A DNA stretch of 64,000 nucleotides from Anoplolepis gracilipes (lineage: Eukaryota > Arthropoda > Insecta > Hymenoptera > Formicidae). The stretch is from contig NC_132986.1 of assembly GCF_047496725.1 (NCBI RefSeq), forward strand, positions 4,930,501 to 4,994,500, given 5' to 3'. Below are positions 48,283 through 60,720 of this stretch, one piece after another (within the stretch, counting starts at the first letter, position 1; each line of letters starts with the position of its first letter). The position numbers and the translations under genes are program-made. The notes under the pieces are model-generated. The model saw only the letters and a list, made by a program, of their open reading frames with translations, did no database searches and was not told where the DNA came from.

Positions 48283-48913
48283 TTAACCCTTTGAGTCACG
48301 AACTTTCTAATTGTCAGTATTTTATAAAATTTGGTATATAAGGGTTTTTGGGATCGCTGATTACGAATCCGTTGTCAGATTTTCAAAATTCAGGATGGCG
48401 GATCCAATAAGGCACAAGAGGTTTTCAAAATTTTACTTCCGCCATATTAAATTTTTTTTCCTTTAGATTCAGATTCTGCGATCTAAAAAAAACTTTCAGA
48501 AAAAAAATTTAAAAAAGAATACAACTGTTACTTTTAATTTAGAACAGAAAATATTGCTTTTTATCTATTTTTTATCAAAAAAAGGAGGATTTAACAAAAA
48601 CAACACGGTGGAAAATTCTGAAAAATACTTTAGAGTGTACTAAGATTATAAAAAAATTGCCGTATTTATTGTCTTAATAGATTAGTAGAAAATGCATTTT
48701 TTCATAAAAAAATACTAATTTTGACTGTTTGTTTATATATGGTATTTTTGCAATTAACAATTAATGACTGTTCATATTTTTTTACATTTATTGATGTTCT
48801 AGAGACTCTGTGGAAACAAAAAATCCGGTGTTTGTTGATAAAAAAGTTAAAACAATAAAAAACTACAAAAAAAGGTGGGTCTCTGGGTGATCCACTGTGA
48901 TTCAAAGGGTTAA
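48283..48913. mobile_element. piggyBac-type MITE, 623 bp
   Basis: The target tetranucleotide TTAA flanks both ends (48283-48286 and 48910-48913). The termini are CCCTTTGAGTCAC from 48287 and, on the other strand from 48909, CCCTTTGAATCAC (one mismatch in 13). TTAA duplication and CCC-starting ends are the hallmark of piggyBac elements. The interior is AT-rich, with one 67-codon frame and no transposase, so it is non-autonomous. Confidence 0.85.
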
Positions 48914-51190
48914 AGAGGTTACACTAATGTACCAAGATTTTCATGACTGTTGTAAAAATTAGAATAAGATATAAATTTTGAAATATAAACTTAAAAATAG
49001 ATAAAATATAATTAGATAATAAAAGACAAAATAATTTTTAGATGTAATTTTTATGTACAGTAAATTTTTCATATCATTGAGTTGTCATCTTTGTCTTGCA
49101 ACTACGCGTAGATTTTATCGATTGACAGTTTACTCTCGTAAATTCAATTTTTCACTTGCAGTATTCGGGTCTTAATGAAAATGTTCTCATTTATCCAAGC
49201 CCGACTATTCATTTGCATGCTATCGAACTAAACAAAATACACAGCCCGTTGGTTTAAACGTCCAATAGCCATTGCTCGTTAGCTTCCTCTTGTTTATTTA
49301 CTTCTATCTGCACGCACGACCTATTTTTTTTTATATAAATACACAAATGTGCGCCGCGTGACTGCGTCCATTTCAATTAATAGTACATAGTCAGGATCTG
49401 ACAATAAAAAGAAATAGCAATCGAATCCTGATGGAATCGATGGAATCACGAAATACTCGGTGAAACCTCATTACCGTAAATGTATGCTAGCTTTCCTATT
49501 GTACGGATAATGCCCGCCATTGAGAAGATATCAGCCAGATCTTATGAATTTCATGGCATTGTAAAGCATTAACTCAGTCACCGAAGCGACTTGCTTTTAT
49601 CGATATCATGAATGAATGATACGTTTGAAACTGTAATTAGCATCGGATGAAAGTTATAGTCGTATGTAAAATGACAAAAGAAGGAATTAATATTTTCTTT
49701 CAATTGAAGATGTTAGAAATAATAACGAACGGCAAATCGATAATCTTTTAAATTGTCGAGAAAAATATTTTAATAAAAAATATAAATTATTTTAAGACTT
49801 AATTATATAGAAAATTTATAGATTGCACAGAAATGGAATAAAAAGATAGAGGAGAGAAAATTTTATTACTTCTTTATTTATTCTTATTTTATTTTTTATG
49901 AATTTTAGTAAAGCTTAATTATCAAAATATTTAATGTTAATTTATAATTTATATATATAATATACATTTATATTATTATTTCAATTTATTTGATACTTTA
50001 AATCGTTTTGAAGATATGCAATCCTCGCAGTTTTCATGATATTAAGTATATAAGTTAGTATCTTCGATCGTGTCTAAAAATAAACTTTTCTGCATACACG
50101 GAATTTAATTTCGTCTCAGAGTTTATCCCCAATAACCGAGATACCTTCATCGAGTTGGATTTAATTCTATCCGTGGAAATATTTTTATCGCAGCCGTAGC
50201 GATACGCATCGTGGGAAAATGCGACTTAATTAAGAATTCCCGATTGGCTGTACAGCGGCCGTGGTAACGCCGTTATTACGGAATGTGCTAGTATATGCTT
50301 AGGAAAAAACGAGGGATTTAAACGACGCCACGTGTTTCTGTTCGCGAAATTACCACACTGAAACTTCGACATATTTCATCTGAGCTTTTCCAAAGTTTTC
50401 ATATTTAATCAATTTGAGAGTTAATGTATTATGAATTCATTTATTTCTTATTATTTCATTTAACTGCTGTTTTTCATTTAATAGGAAATATCTAATTAAT
50501 TAAACATTGAATTAAAATTCTAAAAAGATCTCTAATTAAAATTCATGTGTGCTTTAAGTAGTACAGAAATTTTACATATTCTATTTTACGCACATTAAGA
50601 GCTTAATTTTCAAAGTAATCTTTATTTTTAGTCGCTTTATTTAAAAACTATTTGTATTACAATATTTCAAATAAAAAAATTGATTTTAAATTGGTGAAAC
50701 TGTCGGTGAAATTAAAATAAAAAATTTATTAAGATTTTTTTTTAAACATTTTGTTTATTAGTCTATTTATTATCGATATGAATAGCCATCAGAACTTCTT
50801 ATTGATTAACTGATCAACGATAAACTCGATAAAATACGAAGAAGTAAAAAGATTTAGAATAATCACGTTTTTCTCATCAATTACCAGTAATAAAGCACTT
50901 GACAATAAAGAATATCACCGAGACAGATTGCCTTGCGCGAAAATATTTTTCTTTTCGCGGTCTCTCCCGTGCCGTTGGTGAAGATACTTTTGTCGCCATT
51001 ACTTACGTCATACTCGAGAGGTCCTGCGCTTAAATATCACATTGCTCTTATACGCAGCGTCTGTCGCTGGAAGATAATAAAGTGGTTCCTTTTTCCACAC
51101 GGTTACCTCATTTTCGGCAATGTCGAGGGTCAAACAGAAACTGCCGTCTGTGATTCTTCACGAAACGATTTTCTCTTAACAACAGAAAAA
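48914..51190. other. AT-rich non-coding DNA
   Basis: Mostly AT-rich, with balanced patches at 49190-49620, 50100-50350 and 50920-51180. No gene, RNA or transposon terminus is recognised. Confidence 0.55.
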
Positions 51191-51234
51191 TACGATGATT
51201 CTCTTTCTAAAGAGAGAGACGGGGGGGGGGAGAG

Positions 51235-51287
<53 letters not shown>
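51191..51287. repeat. Compound (GA)n repeat with a ten-G run
   Basis: AGAGAGAGAC is followed by ten G (51221-51230), then AGAGCA and about 24 GA units. The overlapping 122-codon frame ends in Arg-Glu repeats and is an artefact. Confidence 0.95.
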
Positions 51288-51291
<4 letters not shown>

Positions 51292-51493
51292 TTCAAAGTG
51301 AACAAAATTAATCACATCAATATAAATATTAAATTTACAATCATGTATTTCAAACATCTTTTCATCATTATACATAATAATCGCGATGATAATCACATAT
51401 ACAGATCTGATGTAGCAAATTAAAAATTAAATTTATTTTAATTCAATTATTACAATTTTATTCGACACATTTTCCACGTTATTTTCATTTTCT

Positions 51494-51535
<42 letters not shown>

Positions 51536-51898
51536 TATTACGCTTTATCCAAGCGATGACGAAATTACAAATTTGTCTTAAAGAGCGTTAACTTCTTACA
51601 TTAATAAAAATACATGCATTATCTTGTTCATAATATTTATAATCTTATTATACATATATATTAAGTGTTTTAAATACATTTACACATATAGTTATTTATA
51701 TGTATAATGTTACATATATAAAGTAGACTTTAAATAAATTTAACATGTAAATTTCTGAATATAATTTTCAAATATGAAATATACTATTTAATTATTTTAT
51801 ATTGTATTTTTTGTTATATTGATTTAATACAATTGATTAACTTATTTTATTCACATTTATTTATACAACAGTTTATTTCTTTCTATTTTAAAATATTA

Positions 51899-51955
<57 letters not shown>

Positions 51956-52537
51956 TTGTTTGAGGAAATTTTTTATTTACACAATACAATCAATTTCTTC
52001 TCTCTCAATCTTTGGACTAAGTTACAATATCCAATAATCCATTAATATCCGCAATGACATTATGAAAAGCTACATATAGCTAATGAAAGAGGAAAATCGA
52101 CACTATGTCTAACTAATCTTTCCTTCTCTCCTAATCTTTGTACGATACCCACCCTGTCTTCGGCCGACTAAATTATTTCCTGTGGCTCGAAACTCTCCGG
52201 GGTGCGATAAGCGTCTAGGTTGCGGGAATGACATTATATGGAGAGGAGCAAATATTGCTGACCGCGCGAATAATTATAGCAACGCAATTCGGTGCAATGT
52301 CGGCGTCATTTGTCTATTACTGTCGTGAGTAAAATAATATGATTGTGTTTCGCGGTTTACGAGCATATTGCGATTAATTTTCAACGAAGAGTCAATTATT
52401 ATAATTAGTGAAAAATCGCTTCGGATGTCGATTGGATCGTGTAATTTGCGGTTTTCGCATAACTATAAAGACCTACTTACAATTAGACAGCAATTTTCAA
52501 ATAAACTCATATTAATGTTAAAATAACATGATGCATA

Positions 52538-52538
<1 letters not shown>
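51288..52538. other. AT-rich DNA with two (TA)n repeats
   Basis: TA repeats lie at 51497-51531 (about 17 units) and 51902-51950 (about 24 units). A GC-richer patch lies at 52140-52330. No gene is seen. Confidence 0.55.

Positions 52539-52582
<44 letters not shown>
52539..52582. repeat. (CA)n microsatellite
   Basis: About 22 uninterrupted CA units, the only long CA repeat in the window. Confidence 0.97.
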
Positions 52583-52584
<2 letters not shown>

Positions 52585-52830
52585 ACTTTTCTTTTTAATA
52601 TTTTAATAAACTTTTGCATTTTTTGTTATTTGTTGTTTTAAACATTACATGAAGATCATTTAATAATAAATTGATATATGGTATTATTATATAAGAGCAC
52701 ATATTAAATTAGTTTTCTATATTTAGCACTTCGAGTTTTACGGTATAACGAGTGACAAGAAATCTTAAGAAAGTTTTTCCTTCCCTCTCCATCTGATTGA
52801 CATTCTACTCTTGAAAATACAGCAATAACT
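52583..52830. other. AT-rich spacer
   Basis: AT-rich with nothing recognised. Confidence 0.5.
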
Positions 52831-53640
52831 TCTCGAGTACATCCGGAAAACTTTGAGCCTTCCTCCGATCCAATAAATTAGCCGCCACTTATTTCCCCAC
52901 GATTCCCTGCAATTCCTCGCAATTAATATTCCTCGAGGATGCCACGGGAACGGGCAGAGCAAATCGACGATCGATCAAATACAATTCCGCCCGCAGTCGA
53001 TGTAGTCTCCATTTATAGGAGGCAACGGTGAAATATCTGCCCGGCGTAATTCTTCCCCCAGTCAAATAATGTAAAAGATGTACATCCTTCAAAGTGCTAC
53101 CAATAGAAAGACGAGAGACGGAAAATAAATGGCGGCTGCGTGGAGAGATCGATTCCATCCAAAACCCCGCGCAAGGAGAAGAACCGCTACGGAAGGGGAA
53201 AGGGTGGCAGAAGCATGAAAGAAAACACGCGAGAGACGTGTTTCCCTTATTTTTACTTTCAGCCCTTGTCGTCGATTCGACGACGATAAGAGGAACGAGT
53301 GGTAAACATCGAGTCCCGTTTAATTGGGCAAACTTTCTCTTGAGCGAGGAAAAACTACACTCGTACCATTTATACGTTCCGTCTTTCCCCGGAACCTTCG
53401 TACACCTAGCGTTTCGGGAGGGTCGGGTGGATATCCGAGAGGTTTCCTTGAATAGCAACGAGACATCGCGCTCCGCTTGATTTTAGATTCTGTCCAAGGC
53501 CCATCGTATAATTCGTCCCCGACCCTCGCGAGAATTTCACCCTGAGGGATCTCTGTTCTTCGTTCATCTTGAATTATCGTACGATAAGATTTTGATATGC
53601 AAACCCCGAAAAAATCGCTTATACGCAATATATATAACGC
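52831..53640. other. CpG-rich block with long opposed frames
   Basis: GC/CpG-elevated. It carries a 189-codon minus-strand frame (52889-53458), one of the two longest in the window, opposed by a 128-codon plus-strand frame (53094-53480) and overlapped by a 102-codon minus-strand frame in another register. The 189-codon translation is Ser/Arg/Leu-rich with no recognised domain. An unrecognised exon cannot be excluded, but the multiple openness points to base composition. Confidence 0.45.
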
Positions 53641-54486
53641 GATGATGTACGATCGTTAAAAGAGATTTTTTTTAAGTGACTTTCTTCATCTTAGAAATCG
53701 CTGTCATATATCACGAAAGACTGCCTCAAAATTAATTAAACTTCTGTACATTGAATATACTATAAATAAAAAAAAATATATCAATATTTGTATACAATTG
53801 TCAAAAACAATTTTTTTTTAATTTTTTATTAATTTCCATAAGTGAAAGAAAATCCAAACGATCTATACTATCGAAATTCAGTACTTACTGAAGCATTTAT
53901 TTAGTCTCATTATGTCGATGTCTGGGATAGTGATGCAAAAGGACACGCTGATAACAAATAGGTATAATCGGCGGATACTGGATCGTGTGATAATAGCTTG
54001 CTAGACGATAATTAGCTGCGTGCCGCATCAAGTCGTAATAGGTTCACGGTATCGAGTGTCCAATAGCAGGTGCGATAATCGTCGAGCAACAATTCTGTTA
54101 GCAATAGAGTTACGTAGATAACATTGATCGATGTGTCGCTCCTGTCCAATGTTGATCGAACGTTCGTAATAATTATCCAAGACTGACTAGCAGGACACAT
54201 AGGTGACACTTACGTAATGTATGTAGCAGTTACGTTAATATCCGCATAGCGTAGTGATCTTGTGATCGATCATACAACATAGTCTCGCACGCATTGCAAA
54301 CCCATTCCCGTAATAGCTTCGATGTAACTCGTACGACAGTTTTTGATAACGAATATCATACAAAATACCATACACGTATCTTTTAAATATAAACTATACG
54401 AAATATTGTTAAAAATATTAACCAAAATATGAATTATATATAGCCTTCTAATAAAATAATTTATTTAAAATATAAGTAGTAAAAAA
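53641..54486. other. Mixed to AT-rich non-coding DNA
   Basis: AT-rich with a balanced patch at 53900-54310. No feature is recognised. Confidence 0.5.
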
Positions 54487-54528
54487 TATTATATTAAAAA
54501 TATTATATTAAAAATTTTATATTAAAAA
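54487..54528. repeat. 14-bp tandem repeat, three copies
   Basis: TATTATATTAAAAA occurs twice exactly and once with two changes (TTTTATATTAAAAA). Confidence 0.85.
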
Positions 54529-55836
54529 TACTTATATCGCTATATATTGAGTTTAGTTTCCTTTTAAAATATTAAATAATTTTAAGAACGAGATTTTTAC
54601 GTACTGAGTAACATTTGGCGAAAAGCGAAGCAACACCGGTGAGAAATACAACGTTAAGAAGACACGTAAAAAGTAGGTTAAGAAAATAAGAAAATTGAAG
54701 AGTATAAAACTTTATGAATACCATGCGAAGAAAACAGCATCTACAAGGCTTTCTGGTCTTTATGCTTTCTCAAACATTAAACAGTTTTAAGACCAAAAAC
54801 AAAAATTATATACTCCTTAAATATTATATTTGCCGAAAGAGAGCAAAAGTTATATAAAATATCTTATTAAATATTTTTATAAGAAACTAAATTAAAGCCA
54901 ACACTAATGAAGCTGAAATATATAAAGATTTGAAACAAGTACGAAATTTTTTCTCCGACAACAGAATAATTACATTTTGTATTTTGCAATCTACAGATAT
55001 ACTGTTAAGATTACCGTGTTTTTATTACGTATTTACAAATATTACGCTACTTTAATGATAAAGAAAATATGATTAATCAAGTTTTGCCATTCGAGTAATT
55101 GAAATAAAAATTCGCACACACAGTAGCATCGAGTCTATTTGCGAAGAGGTCGTTTGTGTTCCTCGTAAATTGCGTGACCATGCACGTTTCATTTCCCGAT
55201 AGACACGAGAAACGGGTTCGAGTATGCCAATTTTCACATTGCGTCGCGTTGTACGCCTCATAAACGCATATTGACGAGCGTCCGTGGTTTACGATATACA
55301 TAGTAATAAAACGTAGCGGATTATATCAACAAGATTTAAGGGAGTTACAAAATATAGCTAAAATTTAAAATATATATATTTTTGCTTACAATTTTTGACT
55401 CATCTCTTTTTCTTCGCATGTTATAATAATTTGAATTAAACTGAAACTAAAATATCTATTTAACAAATCACTTTTATACGATTAAATAAAGAGATAACAT
55501 TTTAAAACATTGAATACAATATTCTTTTATACAAAAAAAAACATGTTCTGTTTTTTTAAAATTCCACGAGAAACTTTAAAGAGCTAATAGATTATATTTA
55601 CAGTGCAAAAAATTAGAAAAAATTGTATTTACAATATTAAATTTTCGAGAATAGGATTCTTTTATAACAATTTAGATATAAAAATTTTTGTATAAATGTA
55701 TATATATATGCATGTATTGTGAGGTTATAAAAATAGATCTACCTTTTTATTTAATTGCATAAAGATTGAATCTTTATGGATACATACTTGATTGAATATT
55801 TTAATTGATCGAATAGATATATATCCTCTGAATTAT
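54529..55836. other. AT-rich non-coding DNA
   Basis: AT-rich except for 55080-55320, where two overlapping minus-strand frames (62 and 74 codons) are open and unrecognised. No gene is called. Confidence 0.55.
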
Positions 55837-56588
55837 ATTTTACTCAGGGTACCGAATCGAAAGCTTTTTTCAGTTCGGTTCCGGTTACGGTTTAATAAAA
55901 CATCGAATAAGTGTTTCAGTTTCAGTTTTGGTTTCTTGACCAGTGAACGAAACCGAAATCGAAATAATTACGGTTTTTTAAAACTTTTTTTTCGGTTATA
56001 GTTACTTGTACGGAAAGAGTTTGAAGTATAATGATAAATTTAATAAAATGACTTTTTTTATATTTATTTTATTAAATTGTACATTTGCAGATGACGAGAA
56101 ATAAAAATAAAAAATTATATTATTTAATACAATGTTTTATTTTATGCATATACATGTGTAAAAGATAAACTAAAATGTGATTAATTTGATGGATTCAGAT
56201 AGAAGAATTAAGATCTAAGCGACATAGAGATAATAATTAACAATAATAATAAAAAATTTAGAACAGTTAAAAAATCTAAAAAAGCATAATGTTATTTTAC
56301 TTCAAACTAATATTTCTAAAAACTTATTATTAAAAAATTAAGCATTTGCAATCGAGCATTAAATCGTCATATTGATTCAACTATAAAAAATAGATCTATA
56401 CATATATAGATTAAAAACTGGAAAAAAGAATCGAAAAAAACTGTTAACCGTAAATAATATTATTGGTTCGGTTATGATTTCGGTGTTATAAATTTTGTAA
56501 AATTTGGTTTCGGTTCATCTAAAAAAAAGGGTTAACCGGAACGGTTTTTGGTTTAACTTCCGGTTCGGGCCGGATCCCTGATTTTCCT
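55837..56588. mobile_element. hAT-type non-autonomous element, 736 bp
   Basis: The element runs from CAGGGTACCG (55845) to CGGATCCCTG (56580). On the other strand the right end reads CAGGGATCCG, so the first ten bases match at nine. The flanks ATTTTACT (55837-55844) and ATTTTCCT (56581-56588) are an 8-bp target duplication with one mismatch. A CAGGG terminus with an 8-bp duplication is diagnostic of the hAT superfamily. The subterminal regions are full of CGGTT/AACCG words (for example GTTCGGTTCCGGTTACGGTT on the left), probable transposase-binding repeats. No transposase frame is present. Confidence 0.88.
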
Positions 56589-57200
56589 ACATTATATTTT
56601 ATTATTAATTCTAAGCGTCATAGTTCTATATCTCTGCATTGCACAAGATGCAGCTGTACAGAACTGCTGCTGATACGAAATGACCGCGGCGTTTGCCAGC
56701 CGCGTTCGTTTAACGCGACTGGCAAACGGGTTTATCGTCAAATGAAACGGAAAAATTCAATTTAGATTCTCGCCGCCACCTGCCCGACTTTTCGAAGGTC
56801 GTACTTTTTCCCCCGATCCCTCGAGGTGAGCCATGACGACCAGCTCGGAAAGTGTTTCCCGTTTTCGTCGTCGCCGGGACGGCACATAAATCCCGCGCGG
56901 GATAAGAATTCCGGGGACGGGCGTGACTCTTTCTAGATCGGATTTCATGCTCTCGCGCGTCGCCGACCGCGGATCGTTAATGTACGAACGCCCATGTTAA
57001 TGGAATTAAATCCAATCTATGTGGACGGAGATGTAGAGGTTGAGATAGATGCGGGGGAAGCGGGAGACAGAAAATCCACGCTCGCTTATACCATACTCGG
57101 CGTCACCGCGTAATGATAGTTGACTCTATGATGGATTGGTTCGTTCGGCCGTGGTTTCACCACACGCACAAGTCCCGCTAATGCTGACACATACGCTGCA
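56589..57200. other. CpG-rich block with a strong hairpin
   Basis: A 16-position stem with one mismatch lies at 56691-56727: GTTTGCCAGCCGCGTT opposite AACGCGACTGGCAAAC with a CGTTT loop. The remainder is CpG-rich with no credible frame. Confidence 0.5.
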
Positions 57201-58000
57201 TTCTACACAACTGTAAACTAGCAAATTTTTCCAATGCACACTGAAAACTTTTTTGGAAATATTCTTTAATCATCGAAATGCAGATGTGGATTTAACGAAA
57301 AGAAAATTAAGTTGTCGATTGTAAGATCAAATTAATTTAGGAACCAATTTTTATCTCACTTATGTCAATTGTATTTATTATGTTTATTTTTATTAGAGAT
57401 AGTTAATAATAAATGCACGATGCATTTATTATAATTTTATTATTACATATACTAAATTGTAGTGCTATTTGAAGGTATTTTTCAATTAGATTATTTATTT
57501 TTGTTACTAGTGCGGATAATTTTATCCTTGTTGTTAAGTTAAAGCATTAATTAATCTGCCAATCGCTCTAAAATTGAGATTAGCGTTATAATTATCGAAA
57601 GAGAGTTTTATACTATCGACAAACCGTCACGTGCAAATCTTCCAAGTACGCGTTTATGTGGCAAAATTAACTTGACTCGACAATACCAAATAGAATGCTG
57701 CATATAGAATGTTTTGTGATTCAATGTGTCGTGGCAGAAAATTACTTGCAAGTATATAAAATATGTAATGTCCAATCCTCTCTCTAATGCTTTAATTTTA
57801 TTATAGTCTTAATGCACATTTTTTTTTCTCTTTTTTTTATATTTTATAATTTTGCTTATGTCATATTTCTTTCACCTATGCCAATCCTTTAAAAGCAGGC
57901 TTTCCTAGAATTATTTTCAATAATTCATGATTTATTTTACTACACGAAAGATTTATACTAATTTCATCTCTCACGTATTCAAACTCCGGCCGACCACAAA
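57201..58000. other. AT-rich non-coding DNA
   Basis: AT-rich. An 11-bp perfect stem, TAATAAATGCA-cga-TGCATTTATTA, lies at 57407-57431. Nothing else is seen. Confidence 0.55.
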
Positions 58001-58252
58001 AGGCTACATTTACCAACTACATTCGCATTGCGAGGAGATAAAAAGCCGTTCGCATGCGCGCGGGAATGAAGCGCCGGCGCGCGTCTAATTTACCTTCGTA
58101 GCCGCGGGCGAAGTTCCGCGGATACCAAACAAGTCTAATCGACCTTCCGGCATGCTCGCGCGAAGTCAATGCGAACTCGATATTCGCCGTTGCGGTGTCT
58201 GTGCTTGGAAGTTCTTCCCGGTCATGGATGGTTAGAAGAGAGGTAGCGGACA

Positions 58253-58307
<55 letters not shown>

Positions 58308-58700
58308 GCGTGTATGCGCACACATAGGTAGGTCGTCGATAGAACGGCGACCGCAAGCTCGGTGGCTGTTACGAAGGGGAGGAAAAGGGTTGTCCGCGTC
58401 CGTGTGTGTTTGCTTGTGTGTCTCAAGAGCGTCGGAAAGCGGATAGCGGTGTGGCACACACACCGGAATCGCGGCCGCACAATGGACCCCTTCAACTATC
58501 CCCGGGATAGCACTCGACGTCGCAAACAAGCCCCTTCGCGGACTGGTCGGTGCGCCGCGCCACGCCGCGTACGGACCGAGTGACAATAAATTCCGCAAAT
58601 ATAAGCAACCAAACGAATTACCTCGGCGAAATTTTCTCTTCGCGGAGAGAGAAAGGCGGAGGGAAGAGAGGCGGAGACCAGAAGAGAGAAGGAAAAAAGG
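58001..58700. other. CpG-rich block interrupted by (TA)n
   Basis: Strongly CpG-rich (GCATGCGCGCGGGAATG, GCGCCGGCGCGCG). A TA microsatellite of about 23 units lies at 58260-58306. The 193-codon minus-strand frame (58017-58598), the longest in the window, reads through the TA tract as Tyr-Ile repeats and is opposed by 73- and 83-codon plus-strand frames. It is not accepted as a gene. GTGTGTTTGCTTGTGTGT lies near 58403. Confidence 0.5.
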
Positions 58701-59062
58701 ATGAATGATGAGATTATAATTTGACCAAATTGGCCGCCGAAAAAGAAAAAATTTATTTTGTAGGCTAGTGAGAGATTGATATGAATCTTTATCTCGGTAG
58801 GAATTAATTTAGGGATGTTTAGTACGTATTTTAAAAAATATAGGAATTTAATAAAATTTGCACAGATTGTTCTGATATACGTTCAGAAACTTATAAAAAA
58901 AAACCTAGAGTTGATTCACTGAAGCAATTAAAAGTTATAAGGATTTTAATTTGCAATGAATTTATCCGTCGATATTATAAATATAATTATTTTGTGGATC
59001 TAATTATAAGTAAAAGTATTAATATAATTATAAATATAACTATTTATATAAATAAGTATAAA
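58701..59062. other. AT-rich spacer
   Basis: AT-rich with no recognised feature. Confidence 0.5.
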
Positions 59063-59228
59063 TACAGTCGGACCTCTTATCCTACGACCCTCTTATGCTA
59101 CGAAACCTCTTATCCTACGACCGCGAAAGGGGAATTATACCCCTACTCTCAAATTTTTATCGTAGGATCAGAGGTTTAAGGGGAAGATTCCGGACCGAAA
59201 ATGTCGTAGAATAAGAGGTTCGACTGTA
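59063..59228. mobile_element. pogo-type MITE, 162 bp
   Basis: TA duplications lie at 59063-59064 and 59227-59228. The ends are CAGTCGGACCTCTTATCCTA (59065) and, on the other strand from 59226, CAGTCGAACCTCTTATTCTA. CAGTCGxACCTC termini with a TA duplication are typical of pogo/Tigger elements of the Tc1/mariner group. The left end holds three successive CCTCTTATxCTACGA units and the right end two inverted ones, so the terminal motif is internally repeated. There is no coding capacity. Confidence 0.9.
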
Positions 59229-60240
59229 TAATTATTTCTGTCCTTTTTAGCCTTTAAATTGATACGATTACAAATTTTCTATCTTATAAAAAACCTGTGA
59301 TCGTGTTGATTTAAGAACTAAAATAGATAGAAATAATAATAGGAATTTATTCAAAATTTGCAAAAGTATAGTTTAAATATAGAGGAAATATTTGATCACA
59401 TAATTTTGGTCAAATACTGGACTAGTTCAAAAGATATTGAATATAATTTTCTCAATTTTGTCCTATTATCCAAGATGACATATTATTTATTGTGAAAACG
59501 TGACAACATAGCACTCAGCTGAGCCTTCTTTTGACATTTTAAATAACCTATCTTTTCATCTGAAGAAGCCTCTATATACAAACGTGTAAACGAGAAGCGA
59601 CTAGGTCTTATATGTCAATTTGCAATTTGACCAACTTATGAAAAATTACCATGTTGCCACATTTCTTTCTTCTCGGAGAAATGACAAATTATTAAATTTA
59701 TCAAAGAAATAGTTAAAAATCTTCTATATTTTGTCATTATTCACTATTATAATTTTTATTCTGACATTTTAAATTACTCTGTACGAGTAAATTCTTTTAT
59801 TTTTATAATTTAAATTTTGTGCTGTAATGTTGGAATCGAGATACCGTCAATGATACAAGTTTCTCATTATAATTTAAGAAACACGAAAATTCTCCGAAAA
59901 AAGCAACAGAAGTTAGAAAATACATTTCTACACTCTAGCTATGAATAAATAATAAGATTTTATGCAATCTTTATAATAATCATATATTAAGATATATGAA
60001 AAAAGTATATATTCGTCAATTTCGACTACTTTTTGCTCCTACGTATGCTTTAAATAAAACAGAAATGAGACAAAATTACAAATTATGAAGAGAAATAAAC
60101 AATTGCAAAATATTAAAAATGTATCAATTAATAAAGATAATAAAAGCACCATTTCAGTAATCTTGATATAATGATACTAATACCGTAATAATAAATTAAA
60201 CACCTAACAATATATTATCATTAAGCGTATATAATATAAT
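59229..60240. other. AT-rich DNA with a possible Penelope-like relic
   Basis: AT-rich. CTGAAGAAGCCTCTATATAC (59560) followed by AAACGTG resembles the CTGAAGA...GAAACG signature often found near Penelope-like element ends. Short inverted repeats TTGGTCAAAT/ATTTGACCAA (near 59406 and 59625) and GACAACAT/ATGTTGCC lie around it. This is a weak, motif-level resemblance only. Confidence 0.3.
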
Positions 60241-60720
60241 CGTTAGGAATAAACCAGAGAAAACTGGGATTGGAATGGAGTCGATAAATTGTCCTCACGC
60301 GCGATTGCAACTGCAACTGCAGCTGCTGTATCAATCCGACCGCATTGCTTTGGCGATCGACCTGTAGCGCTCTATTCGTCGTGACGAATAGGAAAAACAG
60401 ACGGACATGGTGAGAATAATCGCAAAAAGTCAGTGCCGATGCTGTTGCCTTTACGTTTAATTAATTCTGTCAGTCACGCCGGAGCGTCGAGCTTGGTTTA
60501 TCTCGACACGACGCGGGAGGGAAAGTGTCGCTGCCGGTTGTGCCTGCAGTCGTCATCCGCCATTGTCACCCGATTCCGCGAGCGCAGAACGAATAAATGG
60601 CGCAGCTACGAGAGACATCAAAAGACCGTTCCGTAGTCGTTTCGGAAAATAGATATCTCGCGTTTAATTGATGAGAACTCTCGCTTCATAAATGCGAGAC
60701 GGAGAGTCTCGCTGGGAAAT
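60241..60720. other. CpG-rich block, function unknown
   Basis: CpG-rich, with GCAACTGCAACTGCAGCTGC at about 60307. A 67-codon frame is unrecognised. It is a possible regulatory island. Confidence 0.45.

Noticed and set aside
52889..53458. 189-codon minus-strand open frame
   Set aside because: It is opposed by a 128-codon plus-strand frame and overlapped by another minus-strand frame, all in a GC-rich block. The translation is Ser/Arg/Leu-rich with no recognised domain.
55214..55232. GGGTTCGAGTATGCC as a tRNA B box
   Set aside because: No matching A box, cloverleaf or acceptor stem could be assembled around it.
58017..58598. 193-codon minus-strand open frame
   Set aside because: It reads through a (TA)n microsatellite as Tyr-Ile repeats, with opposed frames in the same CpG-rich block.
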